Of a stretch of 64,000 nucleotides of DNA, positions 28,154 through 37,601 are shown in pieces; positions within the stretch are counted from its first letter, which is position 1, and each line of letters starts with the position of its first letter. The notes beneath the pieces were generated by a model. That model saw only the letters and a list, made by a program, of their open reading frames with translations, searched no databases and had not been told where the DNA came from. The translations under genes were made by a program, and so were the position numbers. This DNA is from Zygosaccharomyces rouxii (Eukaryota; Ascomycota; Saccharomycetes; Saccharomycetales; Saccharomycetaceae): contig NC_012996.1 in the NCBI RefSeq assembly GCF_000026365.1, forward strand, positions 310,001 to 374,000, read 5' to 3'.

Positions 28154-29875
28154 ATGTTAAGTACCAAGATTATTGGAAGTGTTCGTCCAGCAGCCCGTGT
28201 GGTTCCGCTATATCCATTGCGTTATTCCCAATTGCAGAGGTATCAGTCGAATGTAAAACAAAATAGTTCGAGCAATAGTGGTGTTAATGCTAATACCACT
28301 ACTAATGCTACTAAAGCTGCTAAACCTAAGCCAAAGGAACCTCTTTCGCAGAGGATTAAGCACGAAGTTAAGCACTATGTGAATGGTACAAAATTGTTGG
28401 GCTATGAAATTAAAATCTCGGCAAAACTTTTATTCAAATTCATGCAAGGTTACGAATTATCAAGAAGAGAAACGAACCAATTGAGAAGGACTACTTCAGA
28501 TGTTTTCCGTTTAGTGCCGTTCTCTGCCTTTATTCTAGTTCCATTTGCAGAACTACTTTTGCCTATTGCATTAAAGATCTTCCCAAATCTTTTACCATCA
28601 ACCTACGAATCCGGTACCGATAAGCAAAAGAAGACTGATAGTCTTATTGATGTTAGAAGAAAGACTTCTAACTTCTTACGTGAAACTTTGGAAGAATCTA
28701 ACTTGTTGAGCTACAACTCAATTGAAACTGCGGAAAAGAAGAAGAAATTTTTAACTTTCTTCAAAAAATTGTATTCACCAAAGGATGGTAAGACAAACGT
28801 TTTCACCCATGACGAAATTTTGTTAGTGGCTCAAATGTTTAAGAATGATAGTGTCTTGGACAATTTGTCAAGACCTCAGTTGGTTGCCATGTCAAAATTC
28901 ATGTCTATTACACCATTTGGTAATGACAACGTCTTACGTTACAGAATTCGTCATAAACTAAAGCAAATTATGGAAGATGATAGAATTATCGATTATGAAG
29001 GTATTGGATCTCTATCTGAATATGAAATCTACCAAGCCTGTGTTTCTCGTGGTGTGAAAGCCTACGGTGTCTCCAAGGAAGAATTGGTCGATAACTTGAA
29101 AGTTTGGTTAGAATTACGTTTGCGTCATAAGGTCCCCTCTGTTCTTCTAGTGCTAAGTTCAACTTTCACTTTTGGTGGATTAGAAAAGAAACAAGTTCTT
29201 GATAGCAAGGCGTACAGCCCTCAAGTCGAGCATAAGGAACAAAAAAGTCGTTACGATGAGTTGATGGACTTGTACTACGACGGTATCCTACATGTGTTGA
29301 GTTCTATTCCTGATCCAGTTTACAATGTGGCCAAATTGGATGTCTCTGAATCGAAGCAACCTTCAGCTACTGTGACTAAAGAGGCTGCATTAGCTCGTGC
29401 ACAAGCTGCTGAAAGTGCTCTCCAAAGTGCTATTGAAAAGCAAGCACCTGAAGGTATTGAAAGAGCAAAACGTGCGGTCACTGAGGCTAACGAAGAATTA
29501 GCAAAGGCAGAAGCTGCAGCACAAGAAACTCCTTCTCAACCAGCACCTGAAGCTGAACCTGCTACAAAGGAGAAACCTGAAGTCAAAGAACCAGCTCCAG
29601 CGGCAGAAAAGGTTAAAACTGAAGCTGAACCTAAACCTGAAGAAAAGGAAGAAGAAGAAGAAGAAGTTGTCCCAACTACAGATGATAACGAATTTAAACT
29701 AAGAGTCCTTAAGGAACAAGAAGAACTTATCAAGAAGGAAACTGAGGACGCAAAGGCAAGAAAGACAGCTGAACACCTATCAGACGACATTACTTTAGAT
29801 GAGGAAGATAAGCCAACAACTCCAATTCCAGCAGAGGAAGGAGCTAAGAAATCTGTCATTGAGAAGAAGAATTGA
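28154..29875 (+). CDS. MDM38: Mdm38/LETM1 mitochondrial inner-membrane protein
   Basis: 573 residues from the ATG at 28154 ([20 protein letters not shown]), which gives a clean mitochondrial presequence. The frame is open 55 codons further upstream, but that segment looks like leader sequence. The LETM1 domain begins near residue 75 with one inner-membrane segment ([20 protein letters not shown]) and covers the ribosome-binding-like fold to about residue 365. The tail is a long Glu/Lys/Pro-rich coiled region. Mdm38 (YOL027C) supports K+/H+ exchange and helps membrane insertion of mitochondrially made proteins. Confidence 0.95.
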   Translation: MLSTKIIGSVRPAARVVPLYPLRYSQLQRYQSNVKQNSSSNSGVNANTTTNATKAAKPKPKEPLSQRIKHEVKHYVNGTKLLGYEIKISAKLLFKFMQGYELSRRETNQLRRTTSDVFRLVPFSAFILVPFAELLLPIALKIFPNLLPSTYESGTDKQKKTDSLIDVRRKTSNFLRETLEESNLLSYNSIETAEKKKKFLTFFKKLYSPKDGKTNVFTHDEILLVAQMFKNDSVLDNLSRPQLVAMSKFMSITPFGNDNVLRYRIRHKLKQIMEDDRIIDYEGIGSLSEYEIYQACVSRGVKAYGVSKEELVDNLKVWLELRLRHKVPSVLLVLSSTFTFGGLEKKQVLDSKAYSPQVEHKEQKSRYDELMDLYYDGILHVLSSIPDPVYNVAKLDVSESKQPSATVTKEAALARAQAAESALQSAIEKQAPEGIERAKRAVTEANEELAKAEAAAQETPSQPAPEAEPATKEKPEVKEPAPAAEKVKTEAEPKPEEKEEEEEEVVPTTDDNEFKLRVLKEQEELIKKETEDAKARKTAEHLSDDITLDEEDKPTTPIPAEEGAKKSVIEKKN

Positions 29876-30187
29876 AAGCATGCTCGTATTCGTATACCTA
29901 TTTAAAGCAAAGACTTCTATTTACGCGGTTCTCAGTCTACCCAACTAGAAATAGACGAGAACCCTCATAAATTCTTAGAGACCACTTGTTAATACAATTA
30001 GTTAGAAGTAACTTTATGTGTTTTTAAAACGGTTCTTGTGTTTAACGTTGTGCACCCCTAGGGCATCGACCTTAGCTTAACTTTAATCTAACTTGAACCC
30101 ACTTTTACTAATCACCGATAAAACTACAAAGAGACTTTCGACGAATCTTGGCAAAATTCTAGAGTACACTATTAAAGAAAGTGGTGG

Positions 30188-31492
30188 ATGATGGATACTG
30201 ATAGGTCTGATACTGCTCTGGATAAATTTCCAAAGTTACAACCCAAGTCTTCCCCCGATGACGAGTTAACCATATCTAAGGTGCACATTTCAAAGAACTG
30301 GAAGTTACCACCACGATTGAAGCCAGGTAGAAGACCTCAAATAAAACTCAAGGATTTGGATGAAGATGAATGCTCAACTCCAGAAGACGAGACTAAAAAG
30401 AAGAAACAGAATAGAGACGCTCAGAGGGCATATAGAGAAAGAAGAGCTAACCGTTTACAAGAATTAGAAGACACAGTGAATACTTTAAGAAATGCTATGA
30501 AGAACTGGAAACGGAGATGTATGGACTTGGAGGCAGAACTACAAGATGCAAGAAAAGACAATTCGAGTTTAAAGCATCAACTTGACATGATAAGGTCTAA
30601 CCTTTGTAATGACTGTCTTAAAGATCCATGTATATGCCACAACGAATCAGTAACTCTTTTGCAAGACCCATTTTTACAAAATATGGTCAAGAATTTTAAA
30701 CCTATGAAGGCGGTTAATTTGAAAAAACGTAAATTAAGCTCCTCCAAGTTATCTGAATCACCAGCACCACAGCAACATATAGTATCTGTAGCTTCAGGTG
30801 GCTGCGGATTCTGTTCAGATAGAACTACTTGTGTTTGCAAGGATTTAGAAGTAAGCGATACAGAGCAGCACGAAATACAACAGCAACAGCATCTGGAAGA
30901 ATCTGTAACGGCTACACTGGGTCATTGTTCATCTAACGACAAAGGCCATTGCAAAAATTGTTCAGATATTGACAAAAGTTGTATTAGTACAGAATCTGCA
31001 CCCGCACCTGCCAAAACAACTCAAAAATCTACAAGTGCCAATTGGGAGCCTGGTTCCTGTGCACAATGTCAGGCCGATCCGGCTAGTAAAGTGTTTTGCA
31101 AATCAATCTGTAATTCCGCTAATATAATAGCCGCTGTAGAAGTTGGTGGTAAGAAGGACGACTGTTCTTCGAATTTAGCATTTGAACCTGGATCGTGCTC
31201 ACAATGTCAAGTCGATCCGCAGCATAAAGAGTTTTGTGAAGCTGTGTTTTCCAATGGGGAGCAGCAATTAAACGCTGATGAGAAAGCTGATACGGATTTG
31301 ATACCAGTGAGCCATGCCTATCAAAGGATAAAAAATTACATGACCGATGGAAATATTGAAAATGTTCATTCTAATCTTTCACTACCACCAATGAAACAAA
31401 TTGCCTCTGGTATCAGAATTCGCGGTAGAGAGGTTGAATCCAAGAGCGTTGATGATGCTCTTAGAGATATGGATAAGAATGCACTGGGTTGA
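30188..31492 (+). CDS. Iron-responsive bZIP factor, ancestor of YAP5/YAP7 (HapX-like)
   Basis: 434 residues. A Hap4-like motif (SKNWKLPPRLKPGRRP, residues 35-50) precedes a Yap-type bZIP (QNRDAQRAYRERRANRLQEL, residues 74-93, plus zipper to about 137). Cys-rich regions follow: LCNDCLKDPCIC (139-150), GGCGFCSDRTTCVC (204-217), and two related units PGSCAQCQADPASKVFC (288-304) and PGSCSQCQVDPQHKEFC (334-350). In HapX and Yap5 such Cys clusters bind Fe-S and sense iron. Position between MDM38 (YOL027C) and GAS5 (YOL030W) fits YAP7 (YOL028C) and its duplicate YAP5 (YIR018W), so this is the undivided ancestor. Confidence 0.9.
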   Translation: MMDTDRSDTALDKFPKLQPKSSPDDELTISKVHISKNWKLPPRLKPGRRPQIKLKDLDEDECSTPEDETKKKKQNRDAQRAYRERRANRLQELEDTVNTLRNAMKNWKRRCMDLEAELQDARKDNSSLKHQLDMIRSNLCNDCLKDPCICHNESVTLLQDPFLQNMVKNFKPMKAVNLKKRKLSSSKLSESPAPQQHIVSVASGGCGFCSDRTTCVCKDLEVSDTEQHEIQQQQHLEESVTATLGHCSSNDKGHCKNCSDIDKSCISTESAPAPAKTTQKSTSANWEPGSCAQCQADPASKVFCKSICNSANIIAAVEVGGKKDDCSSNLAFEPGSCSQCQVDPQHKEFCEAVFSNGEQQLNADEKADTDLIPVSHAYQRIKNYMTDGNIENVHSNLSLPPMKQIASGIRIRGREVESKSVDDALRDMDKNALG

Positions 31493-31613
31493 ACGATTTA
31501 ATACTAAGATTAAGACTTAAACTACTGAGACTAAGTAAACGCTAAAGTCATAGAACGAAAAAAGAAGTGAGGTTTGAAACAAGAATAGGCTTTGTGTTCT
31601 TGTTCAAGATCCG

Positions 31614-33077
31614 TCAAAGAACTAAGTCAACAACTTGGGCCATTGCGCGGAAGAAAGATGGAACCTGTAGGACAGCACCAGCTCCCACAGACTTGTTATT
31701 TTTGCCCTTAGTGGAAGCATCACCTTTGGTGGAAGTAGTAATGGAAGCAGAAGAACTGCTTTTATGGCTACTAATGCCACTCGTACTACTACTGGTACTG
31801 GTACTGCTACTACTACCACCGCTTGAAGACGTACTGTTATTGCCGTTACCGCTATCGGAGCTATCACTCCCACCTGCTGGTACTACGTGAACATCGGAAC
31901 CACAATCATTTTGAGTGGATGCCTTCGTACCCTGTGGGGTGCCAGCACCCTTTTTGAAATAAGCAGAAGCCGCGCTAGGCATATCAGGAATTGTGTTGTT
32001 AGCTTCCCAAACGTCTTTCTTGTATGATGGGCAATCTGAATGCTTTTTAGAAGTGGAATAACCACCATCACCAGAAGGGTTCGACTGGGCTGCGTACTGT
32101 TTTTTCAAATTTTGGTAGTCTTGATTCTTCGAAACAGAGTCACCGTCAATATCTACTAATCCGTAACCATTGGCTTCTCCTGAGTATTCATACACCAATC
32201 CACCAGAGAACACAGACGACATTTTATCGGAATAAATTGCACCAATTTCAGTGAAAGGCCTACCATCAGAAACTCCTTGGTTACAACCGAATTCACTCAA
32301 GAAGATGGGGATGGAATAGTTTTCGTAAGTCTCCACCTTAGTCGAATAACCGGATTTTTCAAAACTTGAATCACCGCACCAAGAATAATCGTTAACACCA
32401 AACATGTCAATCCTAGCATCGTCCTCATCACCACAGTTAAAGTACTGAGCTGCTAACTCTCTATTGGAAGCAATATCAGCAGCTGAGTAACCGACGGGAA
32501 TTTGCCTATAATTCTGAGATTTCATGTATTTCTTCATATCACGCACAACAGCCTTAACATATGGTGCGGTAAACGTATTGTTGACATCATTGATAACTTC
32601 ATTACCAGCGAAAAACCCAAGGACGTTATCGTATTTAGCAAACGCATCAATAGTGGCAAAGACATTCTGCAAATAATTCGCATTGTATGAACATTTAGGG
32701 TCTAATCTCGATAATGATGCTTGTGGAGTATTGACATCAAGAACCAAATAAATACCAGCCTCTTGCAACTGCTCCATACAATCCGAATGATCCTTGGAAT
32801 TATCCACACTATAAACTCTAATGGTGTTAATACCCAAATCCTTGAAGACGGGAATATCTCTTTTACAATTGTCAGAATCAGCTAGTGGATCCTGCAGTTT
32901 CGAAGAGCCACCTGGTTGGTAGTCTACACCGCGGATATAAAACCTTTGACCATTTTTTGAATTGAAAAATGCATTACCGTCGATCTTGATCGGTGGTAAA
33001 TCACTAGAATCAGCCTGAACCACCGAAGAAGAAAATACAGCAGCTGCAATGACAGTACCAATCGTTGAAATCTTCAT
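31614..33077 (-). CDS. GAS5: GH72 beta-1,3-glucanosyltransferase Gas5
   Basis: 487 residues (Gas5 is 484). A signal peptide (residues 1-22) leads to the GH72 catalytic domain. The acid/base Glu lies in FFAGNEVIND (about residue 157) and the nucleophile Glu in IFLSEFGCNQG (about 262). There is no C-terminal Cys-rich CBM43 module, as in the Gas3-Gas5 group. A Ser-rich region and a hydrophobic tail (VLQVPSFFRAMAQVVDLVL) mark GPI anchoring. The enzyme elongates cell-wall beta-1,3-glucan at the plasma membrane. Position next to the YAP5/YAP7 gene matches YOL030W. Confidence 0.94.
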   Translation of the reverse strand: MKISTIGTVIAAAVFSSSVVQADSSDLPPIKIDGNAFFNSKNGQRFYIRGVDYQPGGSSKLQDPLADSDNCKRDIPVFKDLGINTIRVYSVDNSKDHSDCMEQLQEAGIYLVLDVNTPQASLSRLDPKCSYNANYLQNVFATIDAFAKYDNVLGFFAGNEVINDVNNTFTAPYVKAVVRDMKKYMKSQNYRQIPVGYSAADIASNRELAAQYFNCGDEDDARIDMFGVNDYSWCGDSSFEKSGYSTKVETYENYSIPIFLSEFGCNQGVSDGRPFTEIGAIYSDKMSSVFSGGLVYEYSGEANGYGLVDIDGDSVSKNQDYQNLKKQYAAQSNPSGDGGYSTSKKHSDCPSYKKDVWEANNTIPDMPSAASAYFKKGAGTPQGTKASTQNDCGSDVHVVPAGGSDSSDSGNGNNSTSSSGGSSSSTSTSSSTSGISSHKSSSSASITTSTKGDASTKGKNNKSVGAGAVLQVPSFFRAMAQVVDLVL

Positions 33078-33478
33078 TTAAGCGAGCGACTAGTTAGGTG
33101 GCGAACAAGAGTTAATCAACTTTGACTCAACCACCCACATCTACACTTTTCGTTGCATGAACTATTCTCGTTTATATACGTTTTAGTAAGTGACAATTCA
33201 AGTCATGTTTATCAGTTTCAATTACAAGACCGGCCGGATCCTAAGGTGATTTCCAGGCGATCCATGCGTGGGGATAGGGTCCAGTCCAAATTGCTTAATC
33301 ATAGAAGTAGCTGCATAGACAGAGGTATTCTTCCAGTTTCGAGAACAACATCAACAATAACACGGCTCATCGCGACGCGACGGCTCGACACGTATTTGGA
33401 AATACAAAAAGTTGAAATAGAAACATCTTATCAACTGTTGTAACGTCGGCGAAACTTGGATCGACTTTAAAAAATAAT
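33078..33478. other. GAS5 upstream region
   Basis: About 400 bp between GAS5 and the second tRNA-Thr. It contains a CCGGCCGG palindrome near 33230 and no believable coding frame. It presumably contains the GAS5 promoter. Confidence 0.4.
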
Positions 33479-33551
33479 TGCTTCCAACCAGATTCGAACT
33501 GATGATCTCCACATTACTAGTGTGGCGCCTTACCAACTTGGCCATAGAAGC
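33479..33551 (-). tRNA. tRNA-Thr (AGT anticodon), second copy
   Basis: Same 73-nt sequence as the copy at 21258-21330, same strand, anticodon AGT, no intron. An A-run just left of it (about 33469-33475) supplies the T-run terminator on the minus strand. Confidence 0.97.
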
Positions 33552-33961
33552 TTGGAACTCTTGGGTTCTAGAATCTTCATAGAATGTATTAACCAACGCT
33601 ATTTAAATAGCGCCATTCTCCCACATTAAAACTGGTTCGCGTCAGCATGTCCCGATTCGGAAAGCGCGTCAGCGTAACAAGACCCAACGTCCGAAAATAA
33701 ATACATAGAGATGAAAGGAATACTTAACATATAAGAGTGATAAGTGAAAGCAAGGATGACAGTAATCCAATTTCCCATGTCTTGGATAGCGGATCCAAGA
33801 TGCTCTATGGTGTACACCCCTGGGCTCTTCCTTTCTGATCCAAATCTAAACCAGCAATTTTATTTTATTTTATTTTACTTCATTTTATTTAATTCTTTTT
33901 TGTTTTTTTTTATCTCTTGAAACAATAAAATAAGTTCTTGCATTAACTTTGCAATAACAAT

Positions 33962-34054
33962 ATGGATTCTTGGGGTGTACCAAAAGTGGCTTATCGATCT
34001 AAAACCAGCAGACAGGCAACGACTGCAGCCACTCTTAATTTGTTAAACAAGTAA
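33962..34054 (+). CDS. Candidate small ORF (30 residues)
   Basis: ATG to TAA encodes MDSWGVPKVAYRSKTSRQAT and ten more residues. The ATG has A at -3 and G at +4, follows a T-rich tract and an A-rich leader (ATAACAAT), which looks like a yeast promoter and 5' UTR. I do not recognise the peptide. It could be a real microprotein, an upstream ORF in a long TOS7 leader (TOS7 starts 262 bp later), or chance. Confidence 0.3.
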   Translation: MDSWGVPKVAYRSKTSRQATTAATLNLLNK

Positions 34055-34315
34055 TTATGTAGTACCGATTAAGAACTCGCGTCGCGTCGAACCCAGCTCT
34101 AAATAGAAGTGGCTGCACTTGTAAAGAGAAACATGATTCAGAAATGGGTTACTTTTAAATGAGTGCTTGGATGAATGGTTTCATCGGTCCTTCCGGAAAT
34201 TCTGATGACTTTCTCTTGAGGTTCTGTAAAAGTATAATATTAAGAAAGTCCGAAACTTTGAAAGTTCAAAAGTTTACAAGTTTAACAGTTCAAATCCATT
34301 TACGACGCCGTCATC

Positions 34316-35917
34316 ATGCTTTCACCGCTTCTAGCTGGTATAACGCTGTTGCAGTTCGTGGCGATGGCGTTCCTCGTCATTGCATGTCTAACAGCTCCTG
34401 TTTTCCATCAAATTGGGTTAAGTAACCAATCCGGTACCACATACGGGGTATTCGGATACTGTGGAGACATTACAGGTTGTTCAAAAGCTAAGGCTCAGTA
34501 CAGTGTTCCTACTGTACAAGCACTAGGTGATAATTGGTTATTTAATAAAAATGCAAGACAAAAACTGGGTCATCTTTTAATTGCAACTCCAGTGGCAGCA
34601 GGTTTGAATTTTTTTGCATTCTTATCACTGATGATGACATTGATGAGTGCGTTAATGAGTCGTAAAAACTCTTCGAGTTCAGCAGTTGCATTTTTCATCA
34701 ACTTATTTTTGATCGTTTTGGCATTTTTGGGTTCTACATTTGTTTGCCTCGTTTGTTTCTTTACTTTTTGGCCTCACGTCACTTGGGTTACTTGGATTTT
34801 GATACCAGCTGCTGTATTGCCATTAATTGAGATTCCTACAGTGTTTCTAGCTCATGCTCGTGGTAATGCCGATGGTAGTGGTTTCATCAAACATCGTAGA
34901 CCGATTAACCTGGAAGAACCTGATGATAAGTTTGCTAGCAATGAACCAAGAGATGATGATAGCTTTGCCGAGGATAAACCATTGGTTCTACCTGATTATG
35001 CAAAGAGACAAAATCCAGAACCCGTCTTCAAAGTTGATACGGCTTCATCTGATAAATCCTGGAAAGAGAAACATGCTGCTGAAGAGAGAACAAGAGAATT
35101 ATCGAGAGAACATTCTTATGAAAATTCCTACGAAAATTCCTATGAAAATTTATATGATGAACCTTTAGCAGTTTCAAACAATCCTCAACAGGCTGCGTCT
35201 GTAATCCGTTCAGACTCTCAACTGGGCTCACCTGAAAAACAAGCACATTCTATGCTTTCTATGGGTTCCTCAGAATATTCGGAGCCTGTTCAAAGAAATA
35301 CAGATTCAAGGGCGGTATTGGAAGATATCATTAAGGATACTTTAGGAACTGGTGATCAACATACTGAAGTTTCTGATCACCAGGATGCTGAATCTAATTT
35401 TACCTCCATTTCTCAAAGAGCTACAGCTAGATCTGCTGGTCCAGAGACTGCTGCTATGCTACAACAACAACAACAACAACCAATGCCGCAGGCATTGCCA
35501 GGTCAAGGTGCTATCCATAGAAACTATATGGGTCCACCACCACAACAAAGAGCTGGTTACGGTTACCAGCCACAATGGTATCCACCAAGACCTCATACTC
35601 ATCCTCGTCACATGTACGGTAGACCAAACGGTTACATGATGCCACCAAGATTAGCGCAGCCTCATCCAATGGCAATGAGAAATAGTGGTTACGGTCCAGC
35701 ACCACATCCAATGGCAATGAGAGGGCCACAACAACATCCAATGATGGCCCCTTCAGCAGGACCTCCATCGCAAATGGCTGCACCAGCCGCCGGTGTTCCT
35801 ATGGGATCTGCTCCAGCTAATGGTCCTCACTATAAACCAGCCTACAAAAAACGTATGGGGGCACAAAATGCCATTCCTTCTGCCGCGGCACTCAATAACA
35901 CTTATGGGTTTAGGTAG
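34316..35917 (+). CDS. TOS7: Tos7-like SUR7/PalI-family membrane protein
   Basis: 533 residues (S. cerevisiae Tos7 is about 551). The first 190 residues have the four-helix SUR7/PalI layout: segments near 5-28, 87-112, 124-150 and 155-180, with YGVFGYCG in the extracellular loop. The rest is a long cytosolic tail with an ENSYENSYENLYDE repeat, Gln runs and a His/Met/Pro-rich end. Rim9 has the same fold but is much shorter; length and adjacency to TLG2 (YOL018C) favour TOS7 (YOL019W). Tos7 is a plasma-membrane protein linked to secretion and wall integrity. Confidence 0.88.
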   Translation: MLSPLLAGITLLQFVAMAFLVIACLTAPVFHQIGLSNQSGTTYGVFGYCGDITGCSKAKAQYSVPTVQALGDNWLFNKNARQKLGHLLIATPVAAGLNFFAFLSLMMTLMSALMSRKNSSSSAVAFFINLFLIVLAFLGSTFVCLVCFFTFWPHVTWVTWILIPAAVLPLIEIPTVFLAHARGNADGSGFIKHRRPINLEEPDDKFASNEPRDDDSFAEDKPLVLPDYAKRQNPEPVFKVDTASSDKSWKEKHAAEERTRELSREHSYENSYENSYENLYDEPLAVSNNPQQAASVIRSDSQLGSPEKQAHSMLSMGSSEYSEPVQRNTDSRAVLEDIIKDTLGTGDQHTEVSDHQDAESNFTSISQRATARSAGPETAAMLQQQQQQPMPQALPGQGAIHRNYMGPPPQQRAGYGYQPQWYPPRPHTHPRHMYGRPNGYMMPPRLAQPHPMAMRNSGYGPAPHPMAMRGPQQHPMMAPSAGPPSQMAAPAAGVPMGSAPANGPHYKPAYKKRMGAQNAIPSAAALNNTYGFR

Positions 35918-36016
35918 TGATGTATTATTACTGTATAATTAGGTATAGAGTTTGTTAAGTTTTCGGTTCTCACGGGTTTAGCAGTGGTTCTCTTTCCCCA
36001 TTTCACCTTGTACCAC

Positions 36017-37096
36017 TCAATCCAGATTCCTTGCTTCTGGATCTGCTTTCGGTGGGAGTTCAGGACGTTCAGGTACATCAGGGTGTTGTGCCGGCACTGG
36101 AGCCTCTGGTGGTGGTCTAATGGTCTTTGTACTATTATGCGGTTTCAACATCACAAACAAGAATAGTGCAAAGACGCATAACGACAGTAAAAGAATGATT
36201 TTACATTTTTGAGTCTTTTTCTGATACCTCGTTGCACTCTTCAATTCTCGTTCTGCAGATCTCAGTTCGATCACTGTATTTTCCAAATTATAATCAATTC
36301 TGTCTACAATTGTACCTTGATCAATGATTAATTCTTGCATTTCACGGAAAATGACACTAACTTCCAGAACACCCTTAGCCAATTGTGTAATTTCTTCATC
36401 CCGTTCTCTTAAGAACTGCTGAGTAGCATTTTGATTACTCGTCCTTTGTCTTTGGAGAGTTTGTCTCGAATAAGCTTCAATATCTCGATTTTGACCCTTT
36501 TCCTCTTCTTCTTCTTCTAATAACAACTGTGAAGTACCTTCAGATTTGGGGAAAACTGGCTTTGAATCATCCTTATTCAAAAATTTCAAATAATTATTCT
36601 GAAGAACTCTAAACTTATTACTTTGAATTTGAATCTTCTGTGCATACCTTTTCCTTAAATTTTCTAGAATGACCAAGTCATCTCTTTGTAATTGACGTCC
36701 CATATACTGCTGATCTTCTTCAACCCTTTGCAATCGTTTCATGACCCCATAGCAACGCTGGAAAAGTTGTATCAGTTTAAAACTTAGCGATTCAATCTCT
36801 TTCTCATCATGGCTCTTGTCTTCAAAACCTGGTAACGCATTCTTACGATATAGTTTACTCAATTGAACCATTAAACGATCTACTTCTGCCAAACTCTCAT
36901 CCACTTCTTGAGTCATGTCTACAAATGAAGGTGGTAACGCATCTGAACTTTTAACACCTAACTCTTGCATTGGATAAGCCTCCTCATCTTCATCAGCAAA
37001 GGGATCTTCAAGCGACCTTCTTGAACTGCTAAACCTGGCATTGTGTGGGAAAGTACGTCGATAAGACAGAAATAAATTCGTACGATCTCTAAACAT
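36017..37096 (-). CDS. TLG2: t-SNARE Tlg2 (syntaxin-16 type)
   Basis: 359 residues. The N-terminal MFRDRTNLFLSYRRTFPH motif is the known Vps45-binding peptide of Tlg2. A three-helix Habc region follows (about 70-190). The Qa-SNARE motif lies at about 245-305 (FREMQELIIDQGTIVDRIDY, with the central Gln), and one C-terminal membrane anchor (IILLLSLCVFALFLFVML) comes before a Pro-rich lumenal tail. Tlg2 drives fusion of endosome-derived vesicles with the trans-Golgi. S. cerevisiae Tlg2 is 397 residues. Confidence 0.96.
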   Translation of the reverse strand: MFRDRTNLFLSYRRTFPHNARFSSSRRSLEDPFADEDEEAYPMQELGVKSSDALPPSFVDMTQEVDESLAEVDRLMVQLSKLYRKNALPGFEDKSHDEKEIESLSFKLIQLFQRCYGVMKRLQRVEEDQQYMGRQLQRDDLVILENLRKRYAQKIQIQSNKFRVLQNNYLKFLNKDDSKPVFPKSEGTSQLLLEEEEEEKGQNRDIEAYSRQTLQRQRTSNQNATQQFLRERDEEITQLAKGVLEVSVIFREMQELIIDQGTIVDRIDYNLENTVIELRSAERELKSATRYQKKTQKCKIILLLSLCVFALFLFVMLKPHNSTKTIRPPPEAPVPAQHPDVPERPELPPKADPEARNLD

Positions 37097-37439
37097 TTTG
37101 AACTTTTTATCAACCTGTTCTTGGGGCCTTTATTTTTGTAGTCAAAGTTGTTCAAACTTGAAGCCCTTTTAAAGGCTCGGGATACTTAAAAGTACAACAA
37201 TATAGAAGAAAGGTAGGAAGCTAATGGGAAGTGATGCGGGCATGGCCGATCCCTGATTTCATATAGCAATTCTACAAATTCACATATCTCTTATACTCAC
37301 CCTTACCATTACCATCTTTTACATTTCTCATAGAACAGTCAATATTTACCAAGACCCAATCTACCAACTTCAAGGATTTTCGTTCTCCCCAGGCGACAGC
37401 ATTGACAACTTTTGACAACTCTTCCCTTTGTCAGTGAAC

Positions 37440-37598
37440 CTATTGAACAGCGTATCCGCTTTCTGAAATTAGGTTTTGGATTTGAACAATTTCATCAACC
37501 GACATCAAACTGATCAGAAATTCGATTGATCTCAAACGATCACCATTTTTCTTACCGTTGATGGTTTCAAAGTATTGATTAGCTACTGATAAAACAAG
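37440..37598 (-). other. Coding-like frame without an ATG, upstream of TLG2
   Basis: The minus-strand frame reads THPLVLSVANQYFETINGKK, then a charged helix-like stretch, and ends SESGYAVQ before a TAG. Codon choice is typical of yeast genes. The only Met is internal (SLMSVDE). The frame stays open into the antisense of AFI1 up to about 37685, but no ATG is available there. A pyrimidine-rich TTTTATCAG just inside could be a 3' splice site, making this a terminal exon, but I find no convincing branch point or first exon. It could also be a gene relic. I do not recognise the protein. Confidence 0.35.
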
Positions 37599-37601
37599 TG
37601 G

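Noticed and set aside
33626..33817. Minus-strand hydrophobic frame between tRNA-Thr and TOS7
   Set aside because: It lacks an ATG at its start, has no recognisable domain and looks like chance openness in an intergenic region.
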